From positions 372,001 to 436,000 of the forward strand of contig NZ_JAGFBU010000002.1 in the NCBI RefSeq assembly GCF_017948675.1: 64,000 bases of DNA, given 5' to 3'. The notes below the pieces were generated by a model. The model saw only the letters and a program-made list of their open reading frames with translations, did no database searches and had not been told where the DNA came from. Position numbers and translations under genes: made by a program. Source of the DNA: Flavobacterium flabelliforme. Lineage in GTDB: Bacteria > Bacteroidota > Bacteroidia > Flavobacteriales > Flavobacteriaceae. Positions 52,548 to 61,532 of this stretch are shown here, piece after piece; within the stretch, counting starts at the first letter, position 1, and each line of letters begins with the position of its first letter.

Positions 52548-52925
52548 TTATTCATCTAACTTTATATTTCCTCTATCTTCATGATTGTCTGGATGTGAAT
52601 TGGGATAACGATGTGCAGTAATGTCCGAATTTAAATCTTTATTTTCTACTGTTTTCATGGCTTCCTCTTCAGTAGAAACACCACGGCTTACACTTTCATT
52701 TTCATTCCAAGTTCTTTCTTCTTCGTCTGGCAATGGCGCATTACTACCATCTACATTGCGCGCTCTTTGAACAATTTTTTGATTGCCATTTGCATCAATT
52801 TCTACTTCTTCTTTAAGAATTGGTGCAGAAGGATTATAATCTTCTGGCAGGTTTTCCCCACTAAATCCTTCATTTGTATTTTGCTTATTATTGGTCTTTT
52901 TAGATCCTAAATTGTTATTTTCCAT
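52548..52925 (-). CDS. Small acidic hydrophilic protein, hypothetical
   Basis: The 125-residue protein has no hydrophobic segment. It is rich in Asn, Glu, Asp and Pro and looks disordered (NNLGSKKTNNKQNT, HRYPNSHPDNHEDRGNIKL). No catalytic or binding motif is recognised. It is monocistronic with its own terminator. It could be a stress-related or cytoplasmic disordered protein, but nothing in the sequence proves this. Confidence 0.65.
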   Translation of the reverse strand: MENNNLGSKKTNNKQNTNEGFSGENLPEDYNPSAPILKEEVEIDANGNQKIVQRARNVDGSNAPLPDEEERTWNENESVSRGVSTEEEAMKTVENKDLNSDITAHRYPNSHPDNHEDRGNIKLDE

Positions 52926-53066
52926 ACTATTTAATTTTAATGAATATCATTTTAATTAGTATAATATTACAAATTTTAGCCCGCTTTTGTTCATCATTTA
53001 ACATCTTTTTGTGGTAAAATCATCAAATGTATAGCCATAGAACTTTAAATTCAGTCAAAACAAAAC

Positions 53067-53074
53067 TATCTTTG
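53067..53074 (+). promoter_or_regulatory. -7 element of the rluE-trmL unit
   Basis: TATCTTTG fits TAnnTTTG and lies 22 nt before the start codon of the pseudouridine synthase gene. No spaced TTG is seen. Confidence 0.45.
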
Positions 53075-53096
53075 TGGGCATTCCAAAAACAATACA

Positions 53097-53732
53097 ATGT
53101 CGCATTCTCATTTCATTATTCACAAACCCTACGGTTATTTAAGTCAGTTCATTTATGAATTAAAACGCAAAAAAAAACTGTTAGGAGAATTGTATGATTT
53201 TCCAAAAGGTACTATGGCAATTGGGAGATTGGATGAAGATTCAGAAGGACTTTTGTTACTAACTACTGATGGAATGATGAGTGAAATCATTAGAAGTAAA
53301 AAAGTAGATAAAGAATATTATGTGCAAGTTGATGGAGTCATCAATCAGGAAGCCATTGAAAAACTGAAAATAGGAGTAGAGATTGGTTTTAATGGAACTA
53401 AATATATTACTAAACCTTGTGATGCGAGATTAATTACTGAAATCCCCGCTTTTGGAGCGCGAGGAAAAAAAATACGAGACGAACGTCATGGACCCACTTC
53501 TTGGGCTTCAATTACTGTTAACGAAGGAAAGTTTCGTCAAGTACGCAAAATGACTGCTGCAGTTGGATTTCCAACCTTACGTTTAGTTCGTGTCCGAATA
53601 GGCAACGTACATCTTAATGACTTACAAGCTGGCGAAGTGATAGAAGTCGAGGATTTTAATGATAATGTCAAAAATCAAGGTAACAAACTCTATCAAGAAT
53701 CAGAAAGTGTTAATCAAAAATCAAAAATCTAA
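53097..53732 (+). CDS. RsuA/RluE-type pseudouridine synthase
   Basis: The protein has 211 residues. HKPYGYLSQF is the N-terminal motif, AIGRLDEDSEGLLLLTTDG carries the catalytic Asp (about residue 46), and KVDKEYYVQVDG and EGKFRQVRKMTAAVGFPTLRLVR complete the fold. There is no N-terminal S4 domain, as in RluE, which modifies 23S rRNA. The exact target base is not deducible here. It is followed with no gap by trmL. Confidence 0.88.
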   Translation: MSHSHFIIHKPYGYLSQFIYELKRKKKLLGELYDFPKGTMAIGRLDEDSEGLLLLTTDGMMSEIIRSKKVDKEYYVQVDGVINQEAIEKLKIGVEIGFNGTKYITKPCDARLITEIPAFGARGKKIRDERHGPTSWASITVNEGKFRQVRKMTAAVGFPTLRLVRVRIGNVHLNDLQAGEVIEVEDFNDNVKNQGNKLYQESESVNQKSKI

Positions 53733-54188
53733 ATGTTAAATATCGTTTTAGTAGAACCTGAAATCCCTAATAATACGGGGAATATTGGTCGTTTGTGCGT
53801 GGGAACCGGAAGTCGTTTGCACCTAATTCATCCTTTTGGATTTGTGATAAATGATAAAAACTTAAAGCGTTCCGGATTGGATTATTGGGTTCATCTTGAC
53901 GTAACAGAATATCAAAATGTAGCCGAATGGAAAGCACAAATACCAGATTTATCGCGTGTTTTCCTAATGAGTTCTCATGCTACTACATCATATTTAGAAA
54001 CGGATTTCCAAGACGGTGATTGGCTAGTTTTTGGTAAAGAAAGCAAAGGTTTAAGTGAGGAGGTTTTATCTCAATTTGAGAATCATCTTACGATCCCAAT
54101 GTCAAATTTAATAAGAAGTTTTAATATCGCTAATTCTGTTGCTTTTGTAATTGGCGAAGCAAAACGTCAAATTTCATTGAAAAAATAA
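53733..54188 (+). CDS. trmL: tRNA (cytidine/uridine-2'-O-)-methyltransferase TrmL
   Basis: The 151-residue SPOUT-type methyltransferase starts MLNIVLVEPEIPNNTGNIGR and has LHLIHPFGFVINDKNLKRSGLDYW, LVFGKESKGL and the knot segment IPMSNLIRSFNIANSVAFV. TrmL methylates the ribose of the wobble base 34 in two leucine tRNAs. The start abuts the stop of the upstream pseudouridine synthase gene. Confidence 0.93.
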   Translation: MLNIVLVEPEIPNNTGNIGRLCVGTGSRLHLIHPFGFVINDKNLKRSGLDYWVHLDVTEYQNVAEWKAQIPDLSRVFLMSSHATTSYLETDFQDGDWLVFGKESKGLSEEVLSQFENHLTIPMSNLIRSFNIANSVAFVIGEAKRQISLKK

Positions 54189-54191
54189 TTT

Positions 54192-54974
54192 TTAAACAAT
54201 TAAAAATTTTCCTTTTTCTTGATCAAAAATAATATGTTCATCATTGAATAAAGTGTTAAAACTTCCTTTTGAAATAAAGTTACAAGGTTCGTCTTGAATC
54301 ACAGTTTCAGGAGTCATGATAATCATTTCGTCACTTAATTGTATCGCCATATCGATATCGTGAGTAGAAAAAAGGATGCATTTCTCAGTTTCTTGTGTTA
54401 GTTTTTTTAGTAGTTTAAAAAGTGAAACTTTATGTAATAAATCGAGATGCGTGGTGGGCTCGTCTAGTATGATTAAAGGCGTGTCTTGTGCTAAAGCTCT
54501 TGCTATGAGAACCTTTTGCAATTGACCATCACTGATTTCGAAATGTTTTTTAGTAGCCAAATGAGAAATTTGAGTGAGTAGCATTGCTTCCTCTACTTTT
54601 GCTATATCAAGATCTGTTAATTTTCCTATCCAATTGGTGTAAGGTTGTCTTCCCAAGGCAACCAATTCAAAAACAGTAAGGTTGCTTGGTGGTAATTTTT
54701 CTGTAAGAACGACACTGAGATTTTGGGCTAATATTAAAGAATCTAGATTGTGAATACTAGTACCATTTAATAAAACAGTTCCTGTAATAGTTTTTTGAAT
54801 CCCCGTTATTGTTTTTAATAAAGTAGATTTTCCAATTCCGTTAGCCCCAATTAAAGCGATTAATTTCCCTTTGCGCAAAGATAAATCAATGTTCGAGGCG
54901 ATAATTGTTTTTTCTTTTTTATGAGAATATCCAATGCTAATTTTTAAAGCTTGTAAGATGATTTCGTTTTTCAT
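54192..54974 (-). CDS. btuD: ABC transporter ATPase, probable cobalamin importer subunit
   Basis: The protein has 260 residues. Walker A is IGANGIGKSTLLK (about 42-54), the signature is SDGQLQKVLIARAL, Walker B is LIILDEPTTHLDL, and the H-loop is FSTHDID. This is the FecE/BtuD type of metal-chelate or cobalamin import ATPase. It overlaps the permease gene by 1 nt and lies in a btuF-btuC-btuD operon opposite cobalamin salvage genes, which makes cobalamin or a corrinoid the likely substrate. Confidence 0.85.
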   Translation of the reverse strand: MKNEIILQALKISIGYSHKKEKTIIASNIDLSLRKGKLIALIGANGIGKSTLLKTITGIQKTITGTVLLNGTSIHNLDSLILAQNLSVVLTEKLPPSNLTVFELVALGRQPYTNWIGKLTDLDIAKVEEAMLLTQISHLATKKHFEISDGQLQKVLIARALAQDTPLIILDEPTTHLDLLHKVSLFKLLKKLTQETEKCILFSTHDIDMAIQLSDEMIIMTPETVIQDEPCNFISKGSFNTLFNDEHIIFDQEKGKFLIV

Positions 54975-56005
54975 TAGTTCATCATTTTACGTTTTCTAAT
55001 TAATAACCAAATTACGATAGGTGCACCAAAGATAGAGGTAACCGCATTAATTGGTAATGTAATATCACTTCCGGGAAGTTGGGAAATACTGTCGCAAATT
55101 AACATAATTAATGCTCCAAAAAGAATAGTACCCCAAAATAAAATAGTGTGATTGCTTGTTTGAAAAACTAATTTTGCAATATGAGGAACCGCTAATCCAA
55201 TAAAGGCCACTGGTCCGGCAAAAGCAGTAATACTTCCCGCTAATATACTGGTAGCAAAAATGATAATGAGTCTCGCTTTTTTATAATTCATACCTAAACT
55301 TTTTGCGTAATTTTCGCCAAGAAGTAACGAATTTAGTGGTTTCACACTAATAAGACTGAGTACTAATCCTATCAAAACGCAACTGGATAAAATAGAGATA
55401 GCCGTCCAAGATAAATTACCGAGATTTCCTAAAGACCAAAAAGTAAATTTTTGTAATTGCTCTGCAGTACTAAAATAAGTCAGTGTTCCTACGATTGAAC
55501 TGGTGAGACTACCAAACATAAGACCAACAATTAAGATCGCCATAGTATCACGCAAGCGATGTGAAACCGTTAAAACAGCTAATAAAACAGCAAAACTGCC
55601 TAAGCTAGAAGCTAAAACAATTCCGTAGGAGGAGACTAAAAAGGTTGCTAAAAATGGAGGCATTAGTGCAGCGCCTAATATGACTATTGCAACTCCTAAA
55701 CTCGCACCTGAACTGAGTCCTAAAACATAAGGACCCGCTAACGGATTTCTAAATAGGGTTTGCATTAATAAACCACTTATTGATAAACCCATTCCAACTA
55801 AAACCGCTGTAATCGCTTTAGGCATGCGGTAATTAATGATAATGTATTCCCAAGTGGATTTGCTTGCCTGTCCACCGGTTAAGCTTTTATATACTTCCTT
55901 CAAAGGAATGTTTATCGATCCAAAACTGATGTTTATAAAAAACAAGACGATGAATCCTAAACCAAGTAAGGAAAATAGAAGAATATTACGTTGTTTATTG
56001 GCCAA
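54974..56005 (-). CDS. btuC: ABC transporter permease, probable cobalamin importer subunit
   Basis: The protein has 343 residues and about 10 hydrophobic segments of the FecCD/BtuC family. LSISGLLMQTLFRNPLAGPYVLGLSSGASLGVA is a characteristic block, as are GPVAFIGLAVPHIAKL and SISQLPGSDITLPINAVTSIFGAP. It imports corrinoid (or iron chelate) across the inner membrane. It lies 1 nt after the binding-protein gene. Confidence 0.87.
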   Translation of the reverse strand: MANKQRNILLFSLLGLGFIVLFFINISFGSINIPLKEVYKSLTGGQASKSTWEYIIINYRMPKAITAVLVGMGLSISGLLMQTLFRNPLAGPYVLGLSSGASLGVAIVILGAALMPPFLATFLVSSYGIVLASSLGSFAVLLAVLTVSHRLRDTMAILIVGLMFGSLTSSIVGTLTYFSTAEQLQKFTFWSLGNLGNLSWTAISILSSCVLIGLVLSLISVKPLNSLLLGENYAKSLGMNYKKARLIIIFATSILAGSITAFAGPVAFIGLAVPHIAKLVFQTSNHTILFWGTILFGALIMLICDSISQLPGSDITLPINAVTSIFGAPIVIWLLIRKRKMMN

Positions 56006-56006
56006 T

Positions 56007-57149
56007 TTAGTTCAGTTTTTGTGCAAAGGTAAAAGTATAATTGGGAAGTAATTCAGGATGGAAGATTTTGATATAATCTTTTAATACTAAATCAGGTCGG
56101 CTAGGTGCCGATTCATAATAAATTGTTCCTCCTGTTGCTCCTATTTTACCCTCAAAAGTATACACTTGTTTGGTTTTGAAAGCATCAAATTGACTGTAAT
56201 GCGGATTGACATTTTCTAATTCCGCTACCGTTTTAAAAGGACCTGTAGCAATCCAAAAATTGGCGTTTTTTGCTTTTTCTAATACTTTTTCGAATGATAA
56301 TCCAATGCTGCCTGTTCCTTCGGTATCTGCCCAAAGGTAATTTGCCTTGGCATCTTTTAAAAATTGTGCTACCCAGCTGTTGGCTTTAGCTACATACCAT
56401 TGGTCTTGGTACATCGAGCCATATAATACGTTTGCTGTTGGTTTTTTGGTGGAAACTAAATTCATAGCTTCTTTGTAATTTTTTATAATATCGTCAAATT
56501 GAGTTTTAGCTTCTTTTTCTTTTCCGAAAAGAGCTCCGTACAATTTTATCCATTCTGCTTTTCCAAGCGGTGATTGTTCCATCCAGTCGGCTTGAATCAA
56601 TACTTTTAAGCCACTTTTCTGCAGATTGTCGATCATTGGATTGTTATTATCAATGCCAAAAGTGACAATAAGTTCTGGACTCATTTCGATCAATTGCTCC
56701 ATGTTTAATTTTTCGTTTTGACCTACATTTTTAACCGAACCATTGTCAATTAATTTTCGAGTTTTTAAGGAAGAAATGTAATCAGTATGTGGGAATCCAA
56801 CCAAATGATTTTCAACTCCAAGCATTTCTAAATAAGGAATAATAGTGGTTGAGGTAACAACTATGGATTGTAAAGGAACTTGAATTGTATTGTATTTTTG
56901 TAAACTATCAGGAACTACAACGTTCTTCTCTTTTAAGATGTAAGTAAAGTCTTTATCAGCATTGGGCCAAGGGTTGATTATCTTGACTATCGAATAGCCT
57001 TCCTGCTTGAATATAGCTAAGTTACTGGCGTATTCTATTTCATTTTTTGCGTTTGAAAATGATTTGTTTTCTGATTTTTCGGTTTTTTTGCAACTAACGA
57101 AGGTTGAAAGAACAAGAAGTAAAAGAATTTTATAAGAAGTAAGCTTCAT
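56007..57149 (-). CDS. btuF: ABC substrate-binding lipoprotein, probable cobalamin-binding
   Basis: The protein has 380 residues. The lipobox LSTFVSC gives a lipid-modified Cys at about residue 20. The helical-backbone binding fold shows VPLQSIVVTSTTIIPYLEMLGV and MEQLIEMSPELIVTFGIDNN, then SYWVA-like segments (KANSWVAQFLKDAKANYLW). It belongs to the BtuF/FepB family. It is the first gene of the importer operon, divergent from the CWC/DUF5522 and cob genes. Cobalamin as ligand is inferred from context. Confidence 0.83.
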   Translation of the reverse strand: MKLTSYKILLLLVLSTFVSCKKTEKSENKSFSNAKNEIEYASNLAIFKQEGYSIVKIINPWPNADKDFTYILKEKNVVVPDSLQKYNTIQVPLQSIVVTSTTIIPYLEMLGVENHLVGFPHTDYISSLKTRKLIDNGSVKNVGQNEKLNMEQLIEMSPELIVTFGIDNNNPMIDNLQKSGLKVLIQADWMEQSPLGKAEWIKLYGALFGKEKEAKTQFDDIIKNYKEAMNLVSTKKPTANVLYGSMYQDQWYVAKANSWVAQFLKDAKANYLWADTEGTGSIGLSFEKVLEKAKNANFWIATGPFKTVAELENVNPHYSQFDAFKTKQVYTFEGKIGATGGTIYYESAPSRPDLVLKDYIKIFHPELLPNYTFTFAQKLN

Positions 57150-57246
57150 GATGCCATTTTATGATTAAGACAAAGGTAAAAGAAATTACAAAAAAATCTT
57201 GTTTATTTTTTAACCAAAAAAAATCAACAAATACTATCTTTACAAC

Positions 57247-57654
57247 ATGAATGGTAGTAAAGAAAAACAGTGTTCAAGCTGCGCTACCTACTTTGGTTGT
57301 GGAAATACAGCAGGAGGGAGTAGCTGTTGGTGTAATGATTTCCCACCTTTATTAGTTCCTACAACCGCAATTGATTGTCTTTGTCCTATTTGTTTCAAGA
57401 AATCCTGCTCAGAAAAAATTGATGAGTATATAACGACATTGAATGCGGATACCGTTTTCCATAATAAGGCAGCATTGTTGCCTAAATCCAATAATTTGAT
57501 TGAAGGAATTGATTACTATTTAGAGAAAGGAAATTATGTTTTTAAAGCTTTCTTTCATTTGAAAAGAGGAAGTTGCTGTGGTAATGGTTGTCGTCATTGT
57601 CCGTATGATTTTAAAAATGACAAACCACAGAATAAGAACCTATCACAGGGATAA
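57247..57654 (+). CDS. Cysteine-rich CWC / DUF5522 two-domain protein
   Basis: The 135-residue protein has about fourteen Cys. The N-terminal CWC-type domain reads CSSCATYFGCGN...SCWCNDFPPL and CLCPICFKKSC. The C-terminal DUF5522 domain reads EGIDYYLEKGNYVFKAFFHLKRG and CCGNGCRHCPYDF. Both domains look metal-binding. The function is unknown. It lies between the btuF promoter and cobU and is probably co-transcribed with cobU (34-nt gap). Confidence 0.85.
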   Translation: MNGSKEKQCSSCATYFGCGNTAGGSSCWCNDFPPLLVPTTAIDCLCPICFKKSCSEKIDEYITTLNADTVFHNKAALLPKSNNLIEGIDYYLEKGNYVFKAFFHLKRGSCCGNGCRHCPYDFKNDKPQNKNLSQG

Positions 57655-57688
57655 AAATCTATTGAATAATTAATAATTATTAACTATA

Positions 57689-58198
57689 ATGATATATCTG
57701 ATAACCGGCGGAGAGCGCTCAGGAAAAAGCAGTTATGCCGAGAATTTGGCAAAAGAATTATCGGCTAAGCCAATGTATGTAGCAACAGCGAGAAAATGGG
57801 ATGATGATTTTCAAAAAAGAATTGATCGTCATCAAAAGGATCGTGACGAACGCTGGATAAACATTGAAAAAGAAAAACACCTGAGTGAAATTGATTTCTC
57901 CGGAAATGTTGCCATAGTTGATTGTGTTACGCTTTGGTTGACTAACTTTTTTATAGATACTAAAAATGATGTGGCTTTGTGTTTAGAACAAGCCAAAGCA
58001 GAATTTGACCAAATCGTAAATCAAGAAAACGCTACTATTATTATTGTTACCAATGAAATAGGAATGGGTGTTCATGCTGAAACGCACATTGGACGAAAAT
58101 TTACCGAATTACAAGGTTGGATGAACCAATATATTGCTAAAAGAGCGGAGAAAGTGGTGTTAATGGTTTCAGGAATTCCTGTAACAATAAAAGGATAA
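57689..58198 (+). CDS. cobU: Adenosylcobinamide kinase / adenosylcobinamide-phosphate guanylyltransferase
   Basis: The protein has 169 residues. The P-loop is TGGERSGKSSYAENLA (about 5-20), then YVATARKWDDDFQKRIDRH with the guanylylated His, VDCVTLWLTNFF, and TNEIGMGVHAETHIGRKFTE. CobU activates salvaged cobinamide to adenosylcobinamide-GDP. It is followed after 2 nt by the DUF71 gene. Confidence 0.94.
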   Translation: MIYLITGGERSGKSSYAENLAKELSAKPMYVATARKWDDDFQKRIDRHQKDRDERWINIEKEKHLSEIDFSGNVAIVDCVTLWLTNFFIDTKNDVALCLEQAKAEFDQIVNQENATIIIVTNEIGMGVHAETHIGRKFTELQGWMNQYIAKRAEKVVLMVSGIPVTIKG

Positions 58199-58200
58199 TA

Positions 58201-58851
58201 ATGAATTTTTTGACTTCTTGGAGTGGTGGAAAAGACAGTTGCTATGCCATGATGCAGGCAGTTAATGAAGGCTTAGTCCCTAAAGTATTGCTGAATATGA
58301 TGAACGAAAATGGTCAAATATCCCGTTCTCATGGATTGCCTTTGTCAATTTTGAATCAACAAGCCCAAAAAATGCAATTGCCTCTGGAAGGCATTCCCGC
58401 AAGTTGGGGCGATTATGAAGCAAAGTTTATCAGTACTTTAAAAATGCTTAAAACAAAATATGATTTGGATGCCGCTGTTTTTGGCGATATCGATTTACAA
58501 GCTCATAAGGATTGGGAAGATAAAGTATGTCAAGCAGCTTGTCTAAAAGCAATTTTGCCTTTGTGGCAGCAAGATCGGATTAAATTGGTTAACGAAATGA
58601 TCGAAAACGGTATCGAAACGATGATTGTTTCTTGCAATACAATAATGGGCGAAAGCTATTTGGGGAAAATCTTAACCAAGGAATTGGCATTAGAACTAAA
58701 AGAAAAAGGAATTGATCCTTGTGGGGAGAACGGAGAATTTCATACTTTGGTTCTCAATTGCTCTCTTTTTTCAGAAAGGATCACCCTTCCGAAGTTTTCG
58801 ATTAAAACTTACAACGACTACTGTTTTGTAGTTTGGGAAGATTTCGTTTAG
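58201..58851 (+). CDS. DUF71 (Dph6-like) PP-loop ATPase of the B12 salvage type
   Basis: The protein has 216 residues. The PP-loop SWSGGKDSCYAMMQA lies at about 6-20, then SRSHGLPLSILNQQAQ, AAVFGDIDLQAHKDWEDKVC and CGENGEFHTLVLNC. In eukaryotes and archaea the family ligates ammonia to diphthine. Comparative genomics (de Crecy-Lagard and colleagues, 2012) assigned a bacterial subgroup to B12 salvage because of clustering with cob genes. Its place between cobU and bluB-cobT supports that role, whose reaction is still unknown. Confidence 0.85.
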   Translation: MNFLTSWSGGKDSCYAMMQAVNEGLVPKVLLNMMNENGQISRSHGLPLSILNQQAQKMQLPLEGIPASWGDYEAKFISTLKMLKTKYDLDAAVFGDIDLQAHKDWEDKVCQAACLKAILPLWQQDRIKLVNEMIENGIETMIVSCNTIMGESYLGKILTKELALELKEKGIDPCGENGEFHTLVLNCSLFSERITLPKFSIKTYNDYCFVVWEDFV

Positions 58852-58886
58852 AAATTTAATGAATAATTGAGTATAAAAAAATTACG

Positions 58887-60560
58887 ATGACCTATTTAGA
58901 TGAAATTTTAAAATCCCGTCGCGACACTCGACATTTTACTACTGATGAAGTTCCTGATGCCGTTATCCAAAAAGCGCTTCAAGCAGGACATTTGGCACCT
59001 TCTGTGGGTTTGACAGATGCTACTAAATATTATCTGATTAAGTCGGACGAAATTAAGAAAGCTGTCAAAGAATTGTTTTTGGACTATGATACTAAAGCAG
59101 CAAATCAAACGGATAGCGCACAACAAAAGGAAGATTATAAGGCATTAAAATTAGAAGCAATTCAAGAAGCTCCGCTTGGACTTGTAATTTGTTACGATCG
59201 TTCGGTTTTGAATGATTTTACCATTGGAACCGTAGGAAGTAATGAAGCAATTAAATTTAGTTCGGTTTGTGCTGCTCAAAATATATGGTTGTCTTTGACA
59301 GAACAAGGTTATTCGATGGGATGGATTTCGATTCTAAACTACTATCAGTTCAAGCAGTTATTAGGATTGCCAGAACATATAGAACCGCTTGGATATTTTT
59401 GCGTAGGCAAACCGGCAACGGATTATGATAATCAACCGATGTTACAAAAACTGAATTGGAAACAAAAATCAAAAGCTCCTTTTGTAGAAGAGATTTTAGT
59501 TCCAGTGAACTATCCAGAGTCATTGCGAGTAACTAAGCAAACTCAAACAGAGTCTAGATCAATAAAGGATGCATTACAACATAAAATTGACCATAAAACC
59601 AAGCCTTTAGGTTCATTAGGGATTCTTGAAAAACTAGCCCAACAAATAGGAGAGCTGTTTCAAACTCTGGAACCAAAAATAATTCAACCCAATATTGTTG
59701 TTTTTGCCGCTGATCACGGAATCGCAGTACATGGTGTGAGTGCGTATCCACAGGATGTAACGCGTCAAATGGTGACTAATTTTCTTGAAGGTGGAGCGGC
59801 AATAAATGTTTTTTGCAAACAAAATAATATCAAGTTATCGATTGTAGATGCTGGCGTAAATTATGATTTTCCGCCGAATGCCAATCTGACAACAACTAAA
59901 ATTGCTAAAGGAACCCAGTCCTTTTTACATGGACCGGCAATGAGTGCGTCTGAATTGCGTTTGTGTTTTTCTAAAGGAGCAGAGGTAGTGGATGCTATTG
60001 CAAAAACAGGTAGTAACTGTATTGGTTTTGGAGAAATGGGTATTGGAAATACCTCGACAGCTTCGGTTTTAATGAGTATAATTACAAACATTCCACTTCA
60101 AGATTGCGTAGGATTAGGAACAGGAGTAAGTGATGAGAAGCTAATTCAGAAACAAAAAATACTGCAAGCAGCGGTAGATAATTATTCAGGACCCGAAGAA
60201 TTAGAGGAAAAACTCGCTTATTTTGGCGGATTTGAAATTATACAAATGGCTTCTGGAATGTTAGCGGCTCATGAAAATAACATGCTAATTCTAGTGGATG
60301 GATTTATTTGCAGTGTTGCATTTTTAATTGCTCATCAAAAAAATCCAGAGATAAGCAAAAATGCTATTTTCTGTCATTGTTCTGCTGAACAAGCCCATGT
60401 TAAATTACTGGATTATCTAGGAGTTCAGCCCGTTTTACAATTGGGATTGCGTTTAGGTGAAGGCACTGGTTGTGCTATTGCATTTCCAATTATCCAGTCG
60501 GCTATGGCTTTTTTGAATGAAATGGCTAGTTTTGAAACTGCTGGAGTGAATAACAAATAA
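58887..60560 (+). CDS. cobT: BluB-CobT fusion: DMB synthase plus nicotinate-nucleotide:DMB phosphoribosyltransferase
   Basis: The protein has 557 residues. Residues 1-210 are a BluB-type nitroreductase-fold domain (SRRDTRHFTTDEVPD, GHLAPSVGLTDATKYYLI, LGYFCVGKPATDYD), which makes 5,6-dimethylbenzimidazole from FMNH2. Residues of about 220-557 are CobT: KTKPLGSLGILEKLAQQIGEL, FAADHGIAVHGVSAYP, GFGEMGIGNTSTASVL, and the catalytic Glu region RLGEGTGCAIAFPIIQSAM. The fusion couples base synthesis to its activation to alpha-ribazole phosphate. Such fusions are known in Bacteroidota. Confidence 0.94.
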   Translation: MTYLDEILKSRRDTRHFTTDEVPDAVIQKALQAGHLAPSVGLTDATKYYLIKSDEIKKAVKELFLDYDTKAANQTDSAQQKEDYKALKLEAIQEAPLGLVICYDRSVLNDFTIGTVGSNEAIKFSSVCAAQNIWLSLTEQGYSMGWISILNYYQFKQLLGLPEHIEPLGYFCVGKPATDYDNQPMLQKLNWKQKSKAPFVEEILVPVNYPESLRVTKQTQTESRSIKDALQHKIDHKTKPLGSLGILEKLAQQIGELFQTLEPKIIQPNIVVFAADHGIAVHGVSAYPQDVTRQMVTNFLEGGAAINVFCKQNNIKLSIVDAGVNYDFPPNANLTTTKIAKGTQSFLHGPAMSASELRLCFSKGAEVVDAIAKTGSNCIGFGEMGIGNTSTASVLMSIITNIPLQDCVGLGTGVSDEKLIQKQKILQAAVDNYSGPEELEEKLAYFGGFEIIQMASGMLAAHENNMLILVDGFICSVAFLIAHQKNPEISKNAIFCHCSAEQAHVKLLDYLGVQPVLQLGLRLGEGTGCAIAFPIIQSAMAFLNEMASFETAGVNNK

Positions 60561-60734
60561 TTTAGGATAAGATGAAATTTGTTCAAAGCTATATTAAAAA
60601 ATAAATTAAGAGTCGTCCCAATAAATCTGGAGGTAAATTAAAAATAATAAAACTGCTAACATCTTTATATGTTGCATTATAAATAGAAAATTTAATTGGC
60701 TTTAGCCAAAAAGCAAAGAGATTTTTATACTAAT

Positions 60735-61532
60735 ATGAAAAAAGAGATACACATATTTTTTACAGCATTGATGTTTTACACCCGAATTCCTTGCCCCAAA
60801 AACATAGATCATAATCCAGATTATTTAAACAAAGCTTCTCGCTATTTTCCTATTATTGGATGGATTGTTGGCGCTGTGGCATTTGGTATTTTTAGTTTGT
60901 TTAATTATTTAATGACTCCAGAAATAGCGGTGATTTTTTCTATGATTTCCTCTATTTTAGTTACAGGTGCTTTTCATGAAGACGGTTTTGCTGATGTATG
61001 CGATGGTTTTGGTGGCGGATGGACTAAAGAAAAGATACTCTTAATCATGAAAGACAGCGCCATTGGGGCTTATGGAGCGATTGGGGTAGTTTTATTGTTT
61101 TTACTCAAGTTTAAAACTTTGTCTGATATAGTTTCTTCTGTAGAGATCGTCAACACTAAATATCAAATCCTAATTCTGTTACTTTTTGTTTCGGCTCATT
61201 CTTTGAGTAGATTAGCAGCAATTTCTATTGTTTTTACGCATGAATATTCGCGAGAGGATGCTACAAGTAAAAGCAAACCTATAGCACAAAATTATACTTG
61301 GCGTGAAGTGGCAGGTGCTTTCTTTTTTGGTTTATTACCACTTATTCTATTAGCTTATTTTCAATGGCAATTCTTATTGGTTTTAGTTCCTATTTTCATC
61401 ACTCGTTTTTTCATGGCGCGTTATTTTCAAAAATGGATTGATGGCTATACAGGAGATTGTCTTGGAGCCACCCAACAAGTTTGTGAAGTAGTATTTTATA
61501 TTTCAATTATTGTCTTATGGAAGTTTATTTAG
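60735..61532 (+). CDS. cobS: Adenosylcobinamide-GDP ribazoletransferase (cobalamin synthase)
   Basis: The protein has 265 residues and about six membrane segments. The CobS motifs are FYTRIPCPKN, ASRYFPIIGWIVGAV, TGAFHEDGFADVCDGFGGG (Asp-rich active site), MKDSAIGAYGAIGVVL, and DCLGATQQVCEV. It joins adenosylcobinamide-GDP to alpha-ribazole to complete the cobalamin nucleotide loop in the membrane. A longer in-frame reading from a TTG at 60696 adds residues not typical of the family, so the ATG at 60735 is chosen. Its end overlaps cobC by 16 nt. Confidence 0.93.
   Translation: MKKEIHIFFTALMFYTRIPCPKNIDHNPDYLNKASRYFPIIGWIVGAVAFGIFSLFNYLMTPEIAVIFSMISSILVTGAFHEDGFADVCDGFGGGWTKEKILLIMKDSAIGAYGAIGVVLLFLLKFKTLSDIVSSVEIVNTKYQILILLLFVSAHSLSRLAAISIVFTHEYSREDATSKSKPIAQNYTWREVAGAFFFGLLPLILLAYFQWQFLLVLVPIFITRFFMARYFQKWIDGYTGDCLGATQQVCEVVFYISIIVLWKFI

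Noticed and set aside
60696-60734. N-terminal extension of CobS from a TTG
   Set aside because: The added residues do not resemble CobS N-termini, whereas the ATG at 60735 does.
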